Source: Roseimaritima sp. | Lineage (GTDB): Bacteria > Planctomycetota > Planctomycetia > Pirellulales > Pirellulaceae | Assembly: GCA_007124075.1 (NCBI GenBank) | Contig: SLFV01000006.1 | Coordinates: forward strand, 1-8,713 | Reading direction: 5' to 3' | Length of the DNA stretch: 8,713 nucleotides | Shown: positions 1-6,949 of the stretch, piece by piece | Position numbering within the stretch: position 1 is the first letter of the stretch | Layout of the letters: every line of letters starts with the position of its first letter | Translations under genes and position numbers: made by a program | Notes under the pieces: generated by a model | What the model saw: the letters and a program-made list of their open reading frames with translations, nothing else | Databases searched by the model: none | What the model was told of the DNA's origin: nothing

Positions 1-226
1 ATTCGGGATCCGCCGCGTTGCTGGCGGCTTGACGCAGCAAAAACCAAGCCGCGATAGCAATGATCACCAGCACGACGGGTACTGTGATTGCCGCATGAAC
101 CGGTTCGGTTAAATAGTGCCACAGCGTGGAAGCCTCGGCGTCGGAGGAGCGCCCATGCCCAGGGTGCGCCACTGCAATGGACGGGAGGAGCGAAAGCACG
201 GTCCAAGCGACACAACGTATAAGCAT
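1..226 (-). CDS. Small exported/membrane protein with HPGHG motif, 3' end outside window
   Basis: The reading frame is open from the ATG at 224-226 down to the left edge, giving 75 visible residues with no stop, so the C-terminus is missing. Residues 1-20 look like a Sec signal peptide (MLIRCVAWTVLSLLPSIAVA) with an A-V-A cleavage site just before a His-rich start, HPGHG. A short linker and a LWHYLTEPVHA stretch follow, then one strongly hydrophobic membrane segment at about residues 46-66, ending in a basic LLRQ. A GAAGG ribosome-binding site (plus-strand 237-241) sits 10 nt upstream, which supports this start. It is on the same strand as the C45 gene, 202 nt downstream of it. I do not recognise the family. 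The two His near the mature N-terminus could bind metal, but that is a guess. The architecture (signal, short His motif, single TM) is clear; the function is unknown. Confidence 0.72.
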   Translation of the reverse strand, partial: MLIRCVAWTVLSLLPSIAVAHPGHGRSSDAEASTLWHYLTEPVHAAITVPVVLVIIAIAAWFLLRQAASNAADPE

Positions 227-428
227 TTCAATGACGCCTTCGGTGAAAGAAAGGAACAAACCGGGGAACGGAAACGTAATGCACTGTCTTTTGCTTCTCC
301 CGACTGGTCCTGCAGGGCAAGTCCGGTAGGGTTGAATGCCTTCAAAAAAAGGACTGCCCCCTGGAAAAGTCGAAGCGGGTCGAACCCCTATCCCATCAGG
401 CTACTGGCTTATTATTCTGCCGTTTGCG
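227..428. other. Intergenic region, no gene seen
   Basis: About 200 nt between the C45 gene and the small HPGHG gene, both on the minus strand. It contains an imperfect inverted repeat, GGGCAAGTCC (315-324) with GGACTGCCC (351-359), which pair with one bulged base. Between the arms lie a smaller TTGAA/TTCAA hairpin (332-336/341-345) and a run of seven A (344-350). On the minus strand the T run lies inside the repeat rather than after it, so this is not a standard intrinsic terminator. I found no supported promoter or RNA gene. Confidence 0.4.
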
Positions 429-2300
429 TTAGCGAGCCGCGATGGGTGCCGTTGGCATCGCACGCAGCGACTGCAGCAGGACGCGTAAATCGATCCTGCT
501 GTACGGACGATTGGCGGCCGGTTCTTTGTGGCTGGCATTGGCGACGTACAGAGTACCATCTTCAGGGACAAACAACACATTGTGCAAGTTGGACTCCATC
601 GCCACCGGTCGGCTCATCAGCCACTGAGCGGTTTCAACGTCGATTTTCCCATACCGCTGCTGAACCCGCTCACGTAGCTTTTCCAGCCGGCTGCCCGCCG
701 ACAAAACCACGGTGTCCGGGATTCCCGCCCCCAAGCGCTCATGCGATTCCCCAGGGCCAACAAATTCAACCCGCTCCGGAATTGCCAGCACTCCAACGCA
801 CTGATTTGTCTTTCCATCGGCAAACACATAGAAGTACTCGCACGTTCGTGGGCTGCTTTCCCACAGCGTCTTCACCTCCTTCAACGATTGACACTCCTCC
901 AACGCCCGCCGCATGAGTGTCGCCATCGGCACACCATCCCAATCGCCCTCGCCCGCTCCCCCCATTTCACCCAGGGAAATGGCTTGCTCGTTCATCCCAC
1001 TGACGCTACCGATGAAACCCGCGTAACCGACGTTGGCAAAACCGTGCTTTCCCTCGACTGCGACGATAAAAGTCGTAGCCGCATCCTGCAACCCGATCGT
1101 GGTCATGTAATCCAAGACACGACCGTGATAGAGTTTTCCATCGGCGGTTGCTTCCCCAAAAACCGCAAAGCCCGAGCAATGGAACAGTTCCGGGAAAATG
1201 TTGATGGCGTGCGCGATTCGCGGATCTATCCCTAACGTACGAGCAAACGCTAACGTCTCGTCTTTGTGGTCTTGTGGGATGTGCGGGGCCAGTCTTTCGT
1301 AGGCAGCATCCAAATCATGACGAAACCAACGACCGGTCCGGATCGTTTGAACGATCGCAAACGTGTGCAGCACCGAATCGATGCAGCGGCGCGCCTCGGT
1401 GGCCAGCAATTGTGCGTGTGCGGCACCGATTTGTTGGGGGGTTCCCTTCAACAGCACCACTCGCTGGCCGTCGACCCAGCGTAACTGACCCCCGGGAACA
1501 TCGCGTTCGGCCTGCGGTGGCGCCGTTAGGAGCGGTGCCGGAGCGAGGATCTCCAGCGCCCGGCGAGCCCCACGAGCGAAGGTTCGTTCCAATTCAGCAC
1601 GGGGAAGTTGGACGATTTGCATCCCTGGCCAGTCCTCGACCGGAGTCATCGCAGGAATGTCGCGATCGATCGACAGCGTCACACGATTCTCCTTCATTTG
1701 CAATGACAGATGGTGCGACTGTCGGTTATCCACCCGCACATCGCCAAACCGCCACGTCTGCGAATCGTGGTCAAATGTGCCACCTAACAAACTGGTCAAA
1801 AGCGTGGCTGTGGTATTGGCGTCGCTGTGCATGACCAGCGGAGCAAACGTGGCGACTTGGCTACCGCTACCGATCAGACGTCCCACGATGTCTCGGGGCT
1901 GTAAGTGGTCCTGTTCGTCGACGGGTCCGCTTCCCAGGTAAACGGTTGAGTGTTTAGGTAGTGCAAAAGCGGTACGTTCGGATCGACGCCTAAGTTGCAT
2001 CGCGTAATCAGGATGGGATAACTGAAAATCAAAGGCGTGTTGGTCATAACGCACCAATTTCAGTTCCACCGTCTGGGGTTGGCCACCAATTTCGACTTCG
2101 ACCTGTCCATGCACCACGAACGGATCGGTTTTACCTTGAATGCAGTCTAAAAAAGGCCCCAGATGTCGCGCAAGCCCCTGCACGGTACCGTTGACCGGTT
2201 GATCGGCCTGCACGCTGGCCTGCAATCCCGCCAGAGCCAGCAAGCCCCCGCATCCCAACAGCAGGGAAAGTCGCCACGATCGTCTTGCGCCGTTGCTCAT
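429..2300 (-). CDS. Exported C45-family (acyl-CoA:6-APA acyltransferase-like) Ntn hydrolase with extra N-terminal domain
   Basis: The product is 623 aa from the ATG at 2298-2300. I prefer this start to the longer open frame (to 2546) because it has an AAAAAGG ribosome-binding site 8 nt upstream (2309-2315) and begins directly with a signal peptide (hydrophobic core about residues 11-28, likely cleavage after SVQA). The C-terminal part, about 270-600, has the C45/AAT signature: F373-H-C375-S-G-F-A-V, then G388-K-L-Y-H-G-R394-V-L-D397 and a GxISLGEMGG-like block near 440-448. C375 would be the N-terminal nucleophile after self-cleavage, giving an amidase or acyltransferase acting on an amide-linked substrate. 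Residues about 35-260 form an additional beta-rich module (HGQVEVEIGG, RYDQHAFDFQL, ALPKH) that I cannot assign; a LolA-like fold is possible. C45 proteins are usually about 350-450 aa, so the extension is real extra length. An LLGC at 14-17 resembles a lipobox but lies before most of the hydrophobic core. The substrate is unknown. Confidence 0.85.
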   Translation of the reverse strand: MSNGARRSWRLSLLLGCGGLLALAGLQASVQADQPVNGTVQGLARHLGPFLDCIQGKTDPFVVHGQVEVEIGGQPQTVELKLVRYDQHAFDFQLSHPDYAMQLRRRSERTAFALPKHSTVYLGSGPVDEQDHLQPRDIVGRLIGSGSQVATFAPLVMHSDANTTATLLTSLLGGTFDHDSQTWRFGDVRVDNRQSHHLSLQMKENRVTLSIDRDIPAMTPVEDWPGMQIVQLPRAELERTFARGARRALEILAPAPLLTAPPQAERDVPGGQLRWVDGQRVVLLKGTPQQIGAAHAQLLATEARRCIDSVLHTFAIVQTIRTGRWFRHDLDAAYERLAPHIPQDHKDETLAFARTLGIDPRIAHAINIFPELFHCSGFAVFGEATADGKLYHGRVLDYMTTIGLQDAATTFIVAVEGKHGFANVGYAGFIGSVSGMNEQAISLGEMGGAGEGDWDGVPMATLMRRALEECQSLKEVKTLWESSPRTCEYFYVFADGKTNQCVGVLAIPERVEFVGPGESHERLGAGIPDTVVLSAGSRLEKLRERVQQRYGKIDVETAQWLMSRPVAMESNLHNVLFVPEDGTLYVANASHKEPAANRPYSRIDLRVLLQSLRAMPTAPIAAR

Positions 2301-2308
2301 TCGATTAA

Positions 2309-2315
2309 CCTTTTT
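2309..2315 (-). promoter_or_regulatory. Ribosome-binding site that sets the C45 gene start
   Basis: On the minus strand the bases read AAAAAGG and end 8 nt before the ATG at 2300. The open frame runs 246 nt further upstream, but that part encodes a basic, Cys-containing stretch with no signal-like features and covers the palindrome of the divergent promoter region. The site therefore supports the shorter protein. Confidence 0.55.
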
Positions 2316-2390
2316 GAAAGCTTTGACTGTCAGCGTTGTAAGCAAAGATATAAGTCTCAAACGAATCCGATTCCTGGTCAAGCAATCCAG

Positions 2391-2421
2391 CATTTGGCCA
2401 GCCGACTGCAACGGCCAAATG
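2391..2421. promoter_or_regulatory. Perfect 9-bp inverted repeat between divergent genes, candidate operator
   Basis: CATTTGGCC (2391-2399) and GGCCAAATG (2413-2421) are exact reverse complements separated by 13 nt. The arms are offset by about two helical turns (equivalent arm positions 21-22 bp apart), the usual geometry for a dimeric regulator binding one DNA face. It lies 90 nt from the C45 start and 152 nt from the lactonase start, so it could control both genes. A hairpin in a leader RNA is the alternative. No regulator gene is in the window. Confidence 0.45.
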
Positions 2422-2511
2422 ATAACATGACCGGAGCATCGGTAGCAATGATAGTTGCATGGGGCGCCACTGGATCGGAGCAGCTTTCTTATTTGCGAGA
2501 GATGAAAAGCG

Positions 2512-2530
2512 AGCGGTTTCCGCTTAGAAT
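2512..2530 (+). promoter_or_regulatory. Small hairpin next to a -10-like box upstream of the lactonase gene
   Basis: AGCGG-TTT-CCGCT (2512-2524) is a perfect 5-bp stem with a 3-nt loop. It adjoins and overlaps by one base-step a -10-like TAGAAT at 2525-2530, 43 nt upstream of the lactonase ATG. I see no good -35 box at the right spacing (a TTGCGA at 2493-2498 is too far), so the promoter call is weak. The hairpin itself is seen directly. Confidence 0.25.
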
Positions 2531-2573
2531 ACTGTTTCTGCTTCAATCAATCCTTTGACTTCAGGGTGCCCGC

Positions 2574-3563
2574 ATGCGCAGTCTTTCACTTCTTCTGATC
2601 AGCACCGTTTGCTTCTCGAATGTCCAAGCCCAGACGCCCGCAACGCTTGGCCAGATCGAGCGTTTGGATTCCCGCTTGGACGAGCAATTAGCCGAGGATG
2701 CCAAGATTGAGGTTTTGGCGGGCGGGTTTACTTGGACCGAAGGCCCGCTCTGGGTGGAAGGGAGCGAGCAGGGGCATCTGCTGTTTTGTGACATCCCTAG
2801 GAATACAATCTTTCGCTGGTCGCCGAAATCAGGGGTTGAACATTTCATGTCCCCCAGCGGCTACACCGGGGTGACCTATTATGGGTTGGAACCGGGCAGC
2901 AACGGCTTGGCACTTGACCGTCAAGGACAACTGTTACTGTGCGAACACGGCGATCGGCGGGTGTCGGTATTAACCAAGGGTGGTGGAAAGAAGACGTTGG
3001 CCGATTCATTCGAAGGGAAGCGGCTGAACAGCCCCAACGACTTGGTTGTCCACTCCACCGGTTCGATTTTTTTCACCGATCCGCCGTACGGGTTGCCCGA
3101 GCGTGCGGAGGATCCTCGGCGGGAACTAGATTTTTGCGGCGTCTTCCGACTTGACCCCAATGGCAAGTTGACTTTGTTGACCAAACAATTCGCGCGGCCC
3201 AACGGAATTGGTTTATCGCCCGATGAGAGCACCTTGTATGTCGCACAAAGCGACCCCGTTAGCGCGATCTACATGTCGTTCCCGTTGCAAGAAGATTTAA
3301 CGTTGGGGCAGGGAACATTACTGCATGACGCCACCGATCAAGTCAGCAAATTGCCGGGATTGCCCGATGGGATGTGCGTGGCTGCTGACGGGGTGATTTG
3401 GGCCAGTGGTCCTGGCGGCGTTTACGTATTTCATCCCGACGGGACGTTACTGGGCAGGCTGCTGACCGGTCAACGGACCAGCAATTGCGCGCTGGGTGGC
3501 CCACGAAACCGAACTTTGTTTATCACCGCGCACAGTTACCTGTGTCGCATTGAATTGAAATAG
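2574..3563 (+). CDS. Exported SMP-30/gluconolactonase-like hydrolase
   Basis: The product is 329 aa from an ATG with an AGGG ribosome-binding site at 2563-2566, 7 nt upstream. Residues 1-19 are a Sec signal peptide ending S-N-V-Q-A, so the mature enzyme should be periplasmic. The rest fits the six-bladed beta-propeller of the SMP-30/gluconolactonase/LRE-like family (PF08450). Candidate divalent-metal ligands sit in family-typical contexts: E56 in TEGPLW, N155 in NSPND, N210 in RPNGIGLSPDE and D265 in LPDGM; the first, third and fourth match the Glu/Asn/Asp triad of human SMP-30. Other family blocks are SNGLALD (109-115) and FFTDPPYGL (166-174). The likely reaction is hydrolysis of a sugar lactone or related ester. 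Planctomycetes carry many paralogues, so the exact substrate cannot be named. It is divergent from the C45 gene and 125 nt upstream of the transporter. Confidence 0.9.
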   Translation: MRSLSLLLISTVCFSNVQAQTPATLGQIERLDSRLDEQLAEDAKIEVLAGGFTWTEGPLWVEGSEQGHLLFCDIPRNTIFRWSPKSGVEHFMSPSGYTGVTYYGLEPGSNGLALDRQGQLLLCEHGDRRVSVLTKGGGKKTLADSFEGKRLNSPNDLVVHSTGSIFFTDPPYGLPERAEDPRRELDFCGVFRLDPNGKLTLLTKQFARPNGIGLSPDESTLYVAQSDPVSAIYMSFPLQEDLTLGQGTLLHDATDQVSKLPGLPDGMCVAADGVIWASGPGGVYVFHPDGTLLGRLLTGQRTSNCALGGPRNRTLFITAHSYLCRIELK

Positions 3564-3572
3564 CACGCGCAC

Positions 3573-3586
3573 GTCGGGCGACCGAC
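3573..3586 (+). terminator. GNRA-loop hairpin after the lactonase gene, possible transcription end or RNA stabiliser
   Basis: GTCGG-GCGA-CCGAC is a perfect 5-bp GC-rich stem closed by a GCGA tetraloop, which belongs to the stable GNRA class. It begins 10 nt after the lactonase stop codon. No T run follows, so it is not a textbook intrinsic terminator; it may instead protect the mRNA 3' end or mark a processing point between the lactonase and transporter genes. Confidence 0.35.
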
Positions 3587-3688
3587 CCAGGGAGACCTTG
3601 TGCTCGCGGTCAGGACGGCTTTGCATACGGCTACGATCCCTTGCAATGAAAGCAACACAATCGTTCTTCAACCCAATCCAATGATCAC

Positions 3689-6094
3689 GTGAACCGCTTG
3701 AATGGAATTGGATTTCGTTCCGATCGATTCGTTGGTTTGGTGGTCGCCAAGTGGGTCGCGGCTCGCTGGTTTTTGGTCATTGTTGCGGCCGTGATCTTCG
3801 TATTTTTTGCACCGTGGTCGCGGCAACTGGAAATGAACCGTCAGGTCGACGGAATGTTTCCCCCGGACGATGATGCGGCTAGCACGTATCGATTTTTAAA
3901 GCAGCATTTCGGCGGCAATGCGATCGTGCTGCTGGTGTTCCGTGATCCGCAACTCCTCACACCCGAGGGTGTACGACGCGTCGGAGAACTGGGGGATTCG
4001 ATAAAGACAATCCCAGGGGTCCGCGATACGCTGACCCTGCACGACGTATCCCGCGCACTGCAGCGGATTCGTGTCCTGTCGTTTTCCTTCGCAGAGATTC
4101 AGCCCGCAGTGCTGGAGGATAGCGAAATAGCTGCCGCATTTCGTGACATGTTTTCCAGTTACACGCACAATCAGTCAGGGACGCATGGTGCGGTGGTGGT
4201 GATGCTGGAGCCTGATGACGATGGCCAAAATTACAAGGCGGCGATCGAACGCTTGCAAGCCATGGTGACCAACCTTCCCCCACCGCTGAAAGCAGGCGCT
4301 TTAGTTGGTCAACCGGTCCTGGTGACCACTGGATTTTCATTGATCCAGCGCGATGGCCAGCGTTTAAACCGCGTTACCGTCGGCCTGATGGGCTTGGTCT
4401 TACTGTTGGTATTTCGCAGCCTGCGTTGGCCGATTTTGGCCCTGACGATCGTTGCTTGGGCGGTCGTGGTTACCGAGGGAACCGCTGTGTTGTCGGGGCT
4501 GCGTCTTTCGCTGGTTTCCTCCATGCTAACCGCGGTGCTGACCGTCGTTGCGGTTGCGTCGGTGGTACACGTGGCGACGGCCTGGCAGCGGTATCGCCGA
4601 CGCAAGCTTCCCAAAGATCTTGCCACGCAGCGAACTTTGCGTCGACTGCTGCCACCAATCGTCTGGGCGGCCATCACGGACGCGGTCGGTTTTGCCGCCT
4701 TGCTGGCTTCGCGTGTCGGGCCGGTTCGCGATTTCGGTTTGTTGACAGCCAGCGGGGTCGGACTGGTCCTCTTGGCTTTTATTTTGTTAACCCCTGCAGC
4801 GTTGTCGTTGCCAGCACCCACGCCTTTGGGCACGGGTCTGCTGTGCGGTTGGGACCGCTACTGGCGTAGTCGACTGGTCCGACTGACCGCCATCGGTTTG
4901 CGTTACCGGGTTTTTATCGGGGGAATCTGCCTGCTGCTGTTTGCTGTGTTTGCAAACGGTTTGACGCGGCTGCGGGGAGAGACAAATTTTCTGAGAAATT
5001 TCCGGGAAAACAGCACCATCACCCAAGCCTACCGCTTGGTCGAAAGCGACTTTGGCGGGGCTGGTGTGTGGGATATCTTGCTGCCGGTTCCGGCTGGTGT
5101 GATCCGCGAAGATTACTTGCAAAGTGTGTCACGGTTGGAATCCCAACTGTTGATGCTGCGAAACCCTCGCGCCCCCGAAGCTCGTATCTTGAAGACACTC
5201 AGCCTAGCCGATGCCAATGCAGCCGCGCTCCGTTCGGGAAATCCACTGGTACAGCTTGCCTCGCCCGAAGCCCGATTGGCGGAAATGCGAAACGTGATTC
5301 CAACGTTCTCCCGCGCTTTGCTGATGCCTGCCGATGGAGATCAGCGACGATTTTTACGCATCATGCTGCGGAGTCCCGAGGACCTTTCAACTGCCGCGAA
5401 GGCGCAGTTAATCGATCAGGTGCGCGACCAAGTCCAGCAGCACACCCGTCAAGCCGATTGGCAACTTTTTTTTGCCGATGATTCGCCAGAGTTTCCCTCA
5501 ACAGGTCTGCCTTTGACGCCTGCGATAACCGGTTACTACGTTCTGCTGGCCGATCTGGTGAAAAACCTGCTGGAGGACCAATGGATTTGTTTCGTATTGG
5601 CCATCTTCGGTTTGTTTACCGCGTTGGTCGTCATGACCGGGCGAATGAATTGGGCGTTGCTTGCGTTGATTCCAAACATTTCACCGATCCTGTTGATTCT
5701 TGCTGCGATCGGCTGGAGCGGCCGGCCGCTGAACATGGGGGGCGCCATGATTGCGGCGGTGTCGATCGGCTTAACGATCGACGGCACGATTCATTTTCTG
5801 AGTGTCTATCGACGCGTGCGAATCGAGAAAAAACGGTCGGCCTACCAGGCAGTGTTACGAGCCCAGGGGCAGGTCGGGGTGCCGATCATGCTGGCAACGC
5901 TTACCTTGATCTGCGGGTTCAGTGTGCTGACGATTAGCGACTTCCTGCCGACGGCGACCTTTGGCTGGATGCTCTCGATTGCGATGCTGCTGGGAATGCT
6001 GACGAATTTCGGATTCCTGCCGCTGCTTTTATGTGGTCGATCGTCGGCATTGTCTCGACTTCCAAGCATCCCCCAATTTACCACGGATCGCTAA
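3689..6094 (+). CDS. MMPL/RND-superfamily 12-TM transporter
   Basis: The product is 801 aa and starts at GTG 3689. A stop codon at 3647-3649 closes the frame upstream and no in-frame ATG lies between, so GTG is the first usual start, although no ribosome-binding site is evident. The RND duplication is visible: TM1 about 26-41, a large extracytoplasmic loop about 42-225, TM2-TM6 about 228-370, then TM7 about 405-424, a second loop about 425-628 and TM8-TM12 about 632-780. Both halves match the MMPL domain (PF03176). TM10 carries the proton-relay-like motif L-T-I-D698-G-T-I-H702, followed by YRR. The matching TM4 site reads A290-S-V-V-H294 and lacks the Asp. It should use proton motive force to move lipids or other hydrophobic molecules, but the cargo is unknown; similarity to HpnN-like hopanoid carriers is only at superfamily level. 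The methyltransferase gene follows after 34 nt. Confidence 0.9.
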   Translation: MNRLNGIGFRSDRFVGLVVAKWVAARWFLVIVAAVIFVFFAPWSRQLEMNRQVDGMFPPDDDAASTYRFLKQHFGGNAIVLLVFRDPQLLTPEGVRRVGELGDSIKTIPGVRDTLTLHDVSRALQRIRVLSFSFAEIQPAVLEDSEIAAAFRDMFSSYTHNQSGTHGAVVVMLEPDDDGQNYKAAIERLQAMVTNLPPPLKAGALVGQPVLVTTGFSLIQRDGQRLNRVTVGLMGLVLLLVFRSLRWPILALTIVAWAVVVTEGTAVLSGLRLSLVSSMLTAVLTVVAVASVVHVATAWQRYRRRKLPKDLATQRTLRRLLPPIVWAAITDAVGFAALLASRVGPVRDFGLLTASGVGLVLLAFILLTPAALSLPAPTPLGTGLLCGWDRYWRSRLVRLTAIGLRYRVFIGGICLLLFAVFANGLTRLRGETNFLRNFRENSTITQAYRLVESDFGGAGVWDILLPVPAGVIREDYLQSVSRLESQLLMLRNPRAPEARILKTLSLADANAAALRSGNPLVQLASPEARLAEMRNVIPTFSRALLMPADGDQRRFLRIMLRSPEDLSTAAKAQLIDQVRDQVQQHTRQADWQLFFADDSPEFPSTGLPLTPAITGYYVLLADLVKNLLEDQWICFVLAIFGLFTALVVMTGRMNWALLALIPNISPILLILAAIGWSGRPLNMGGAMIAAVSIGLTIDGTIHFLSVYRRVRIEKKRSAYQAVLRAQGQVGVPIMLATLTLICGFSVLTISDFLPTATFGWMLSIAMLLGMLTNFGFLPLLLCGRSSALSRLPSIPQFTTDR

Positions 6095-6128
6095 TTTCAA
6101 ACATTCACGGTATGAAAGACGAAAGCCA

Positions 6129-6935
6129 ATGGAAACACGACAACAAAGTATTTACGACCACCCCAAGTATTACGACCTTGTGTTCGGATCAGACTGCGCG
6201 GCTGAATTACGCTTCATCCGCCAGTGCGCAGCAATGTACTGTCTTGGCACCGCGAAACGGATGTTTGAACCCGCTTGCGGAACCGGTCGGCTGCTATTTC
6301 ATTTAGCACGCAAGGGCTTCACGGTTGGTGGTGTGGATTTGAACACGCAAGCGGTTCAGTTTTGCAACCAGCGTTTGACGCGGCACGGGATCGCCGATCG
6401 TGTCTTTGTGGGAGACATGTCCGCGTTTGAACTTGCGCCCCAGGCGGACGTGGCTTTCAACACGATCAACAGTTTCCGGCACCTGACCAGTGAGCGTGCC
6501 GCACGTGCCCACCTGAACTGCATGGCCGCGGCCGTACGTCCGGGCGGAATCTATTTGCTGGGAATTCATTTAACTCCGACAACCGCCCCGCCCAGCGACA
6601 CGGAATCGTGGGCCGCAAGACGTGGCGCGCTGGCGATCACGACGCGAATGTGGACGAATGCACGTGACGCGAAAACACGATTGGAACGGTTTGGGATCGA
6701 GTTCATCGTAGAAACCCCCAAACGTCAGCTTCGAATCGCCGACGAGTTGGTTCTGCGTTCCTACACCGACCTTCAAATGCAGCGTCTACTGGGACACTGC
6801 GGGCATTGGCAAATCGTGGGCACCTACGACTTTGCTTACGACATCACCCATCCCATCGAAGTCGACAGCAGCACTGAGGATGTGGTGTACGTGCTGCGAC
6901 GACAGGCGAAACCGATTAGATCGCCGCCCGTCTGA
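6129..6935 (+). CDS. Class I SAM-dependent methyltransferase
   Basis: The product is 268 aa. The frame is open from 6033, inside the transporter gene, but the ATG at 6129 follows a purine-rich GAAAG stretch and gives a protein that starts at the usual point for this family, so I chose it. Motif I is F46-E-P-A-C-G-T-G-R54, the SAM-binding glycine loop. D70 in GVDLN is the expected acidic residue at the end of beta-2, GDMSAF (95-100) is the next SAM-contact block, and RPGG (137-140) precedes beta-5. An N-terminal KYYDLVFG motif (13-20) is common in Methyltransf_25-like enzymes. The region after 150 (about 118 residues) is the more variable, substrate-determining part. It should be cytoplasmic. 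The 34-nt gap suggests one transcript with the transporter, hinting that the methylated product may be the transporter's cargo; this is inference. Its substrate cannot be read from the sequence. Confidence 0.87.
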   Translation: METRQQSIYDHPKYYDLVFGSDCAAELRFIRQCAAMYCLGTAKRMFEPACGTGRLLFHLARKGFTVGGVDLNTQAVQFCNQRLTRHGIADRVFVGDMSAFELAPQADVAFNTINSFRHLTSERAARAHLNCMAAAVRPGGIYLLGIHLTPTTAPPSDTESWAARRGALAITTRMWTNARDAKTRLERFGIEFIVETPKRQLRIADELVLRSYTDLQMQRLLGHCGHWQIVGTYDFAYDITHPIEVDSSTEDVVYVLRRQAKPIRSPPV

Positions 6936-6949
6936 CCACTCAGGTGCAA

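Noticed and set aside
376..400. GGGTCGAACCCC resembling a tRNA T-arm.
   Set aside because: The TTCRA loop core is missing and no acceptor, D or anticodon arms can be built around it on either strand.
116..916. Long plus-strand open frame of 266 codons antisense to the C45 gene and the small HPGHG gene.
   Set aside because: The translation is Pro/Arg/Cys-rich with no recognisable motif, and it runs opposite two better-supported genes: a shadow of high-GC coding DNA.
2301..2546. Upstream extension of the C45 reading frame by 82 residues.
   Set aside because: The extension is basic and Cys-containing with no signal, would bury the signal peptide internally, and spans the palindromic divergent region. 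The ATG at 2300 has a good ribosome-binding site.
4309..4833. Minus-strand 174-codon open frame within the transporter gene.
   Set aside because: Thr/Ala/Arg-rich low-complexity translation opposite TM-encoding codons, as expected from the antisense of hydrophobic coding sequence.
6033..6128. Upstream extension of the methyltransferase frame by 32 residues.
   Set aside because: It lies largely within the 3' end of the transporter gene in another frame and has no family-like sequence; the ATG at 6129 fits the family start.
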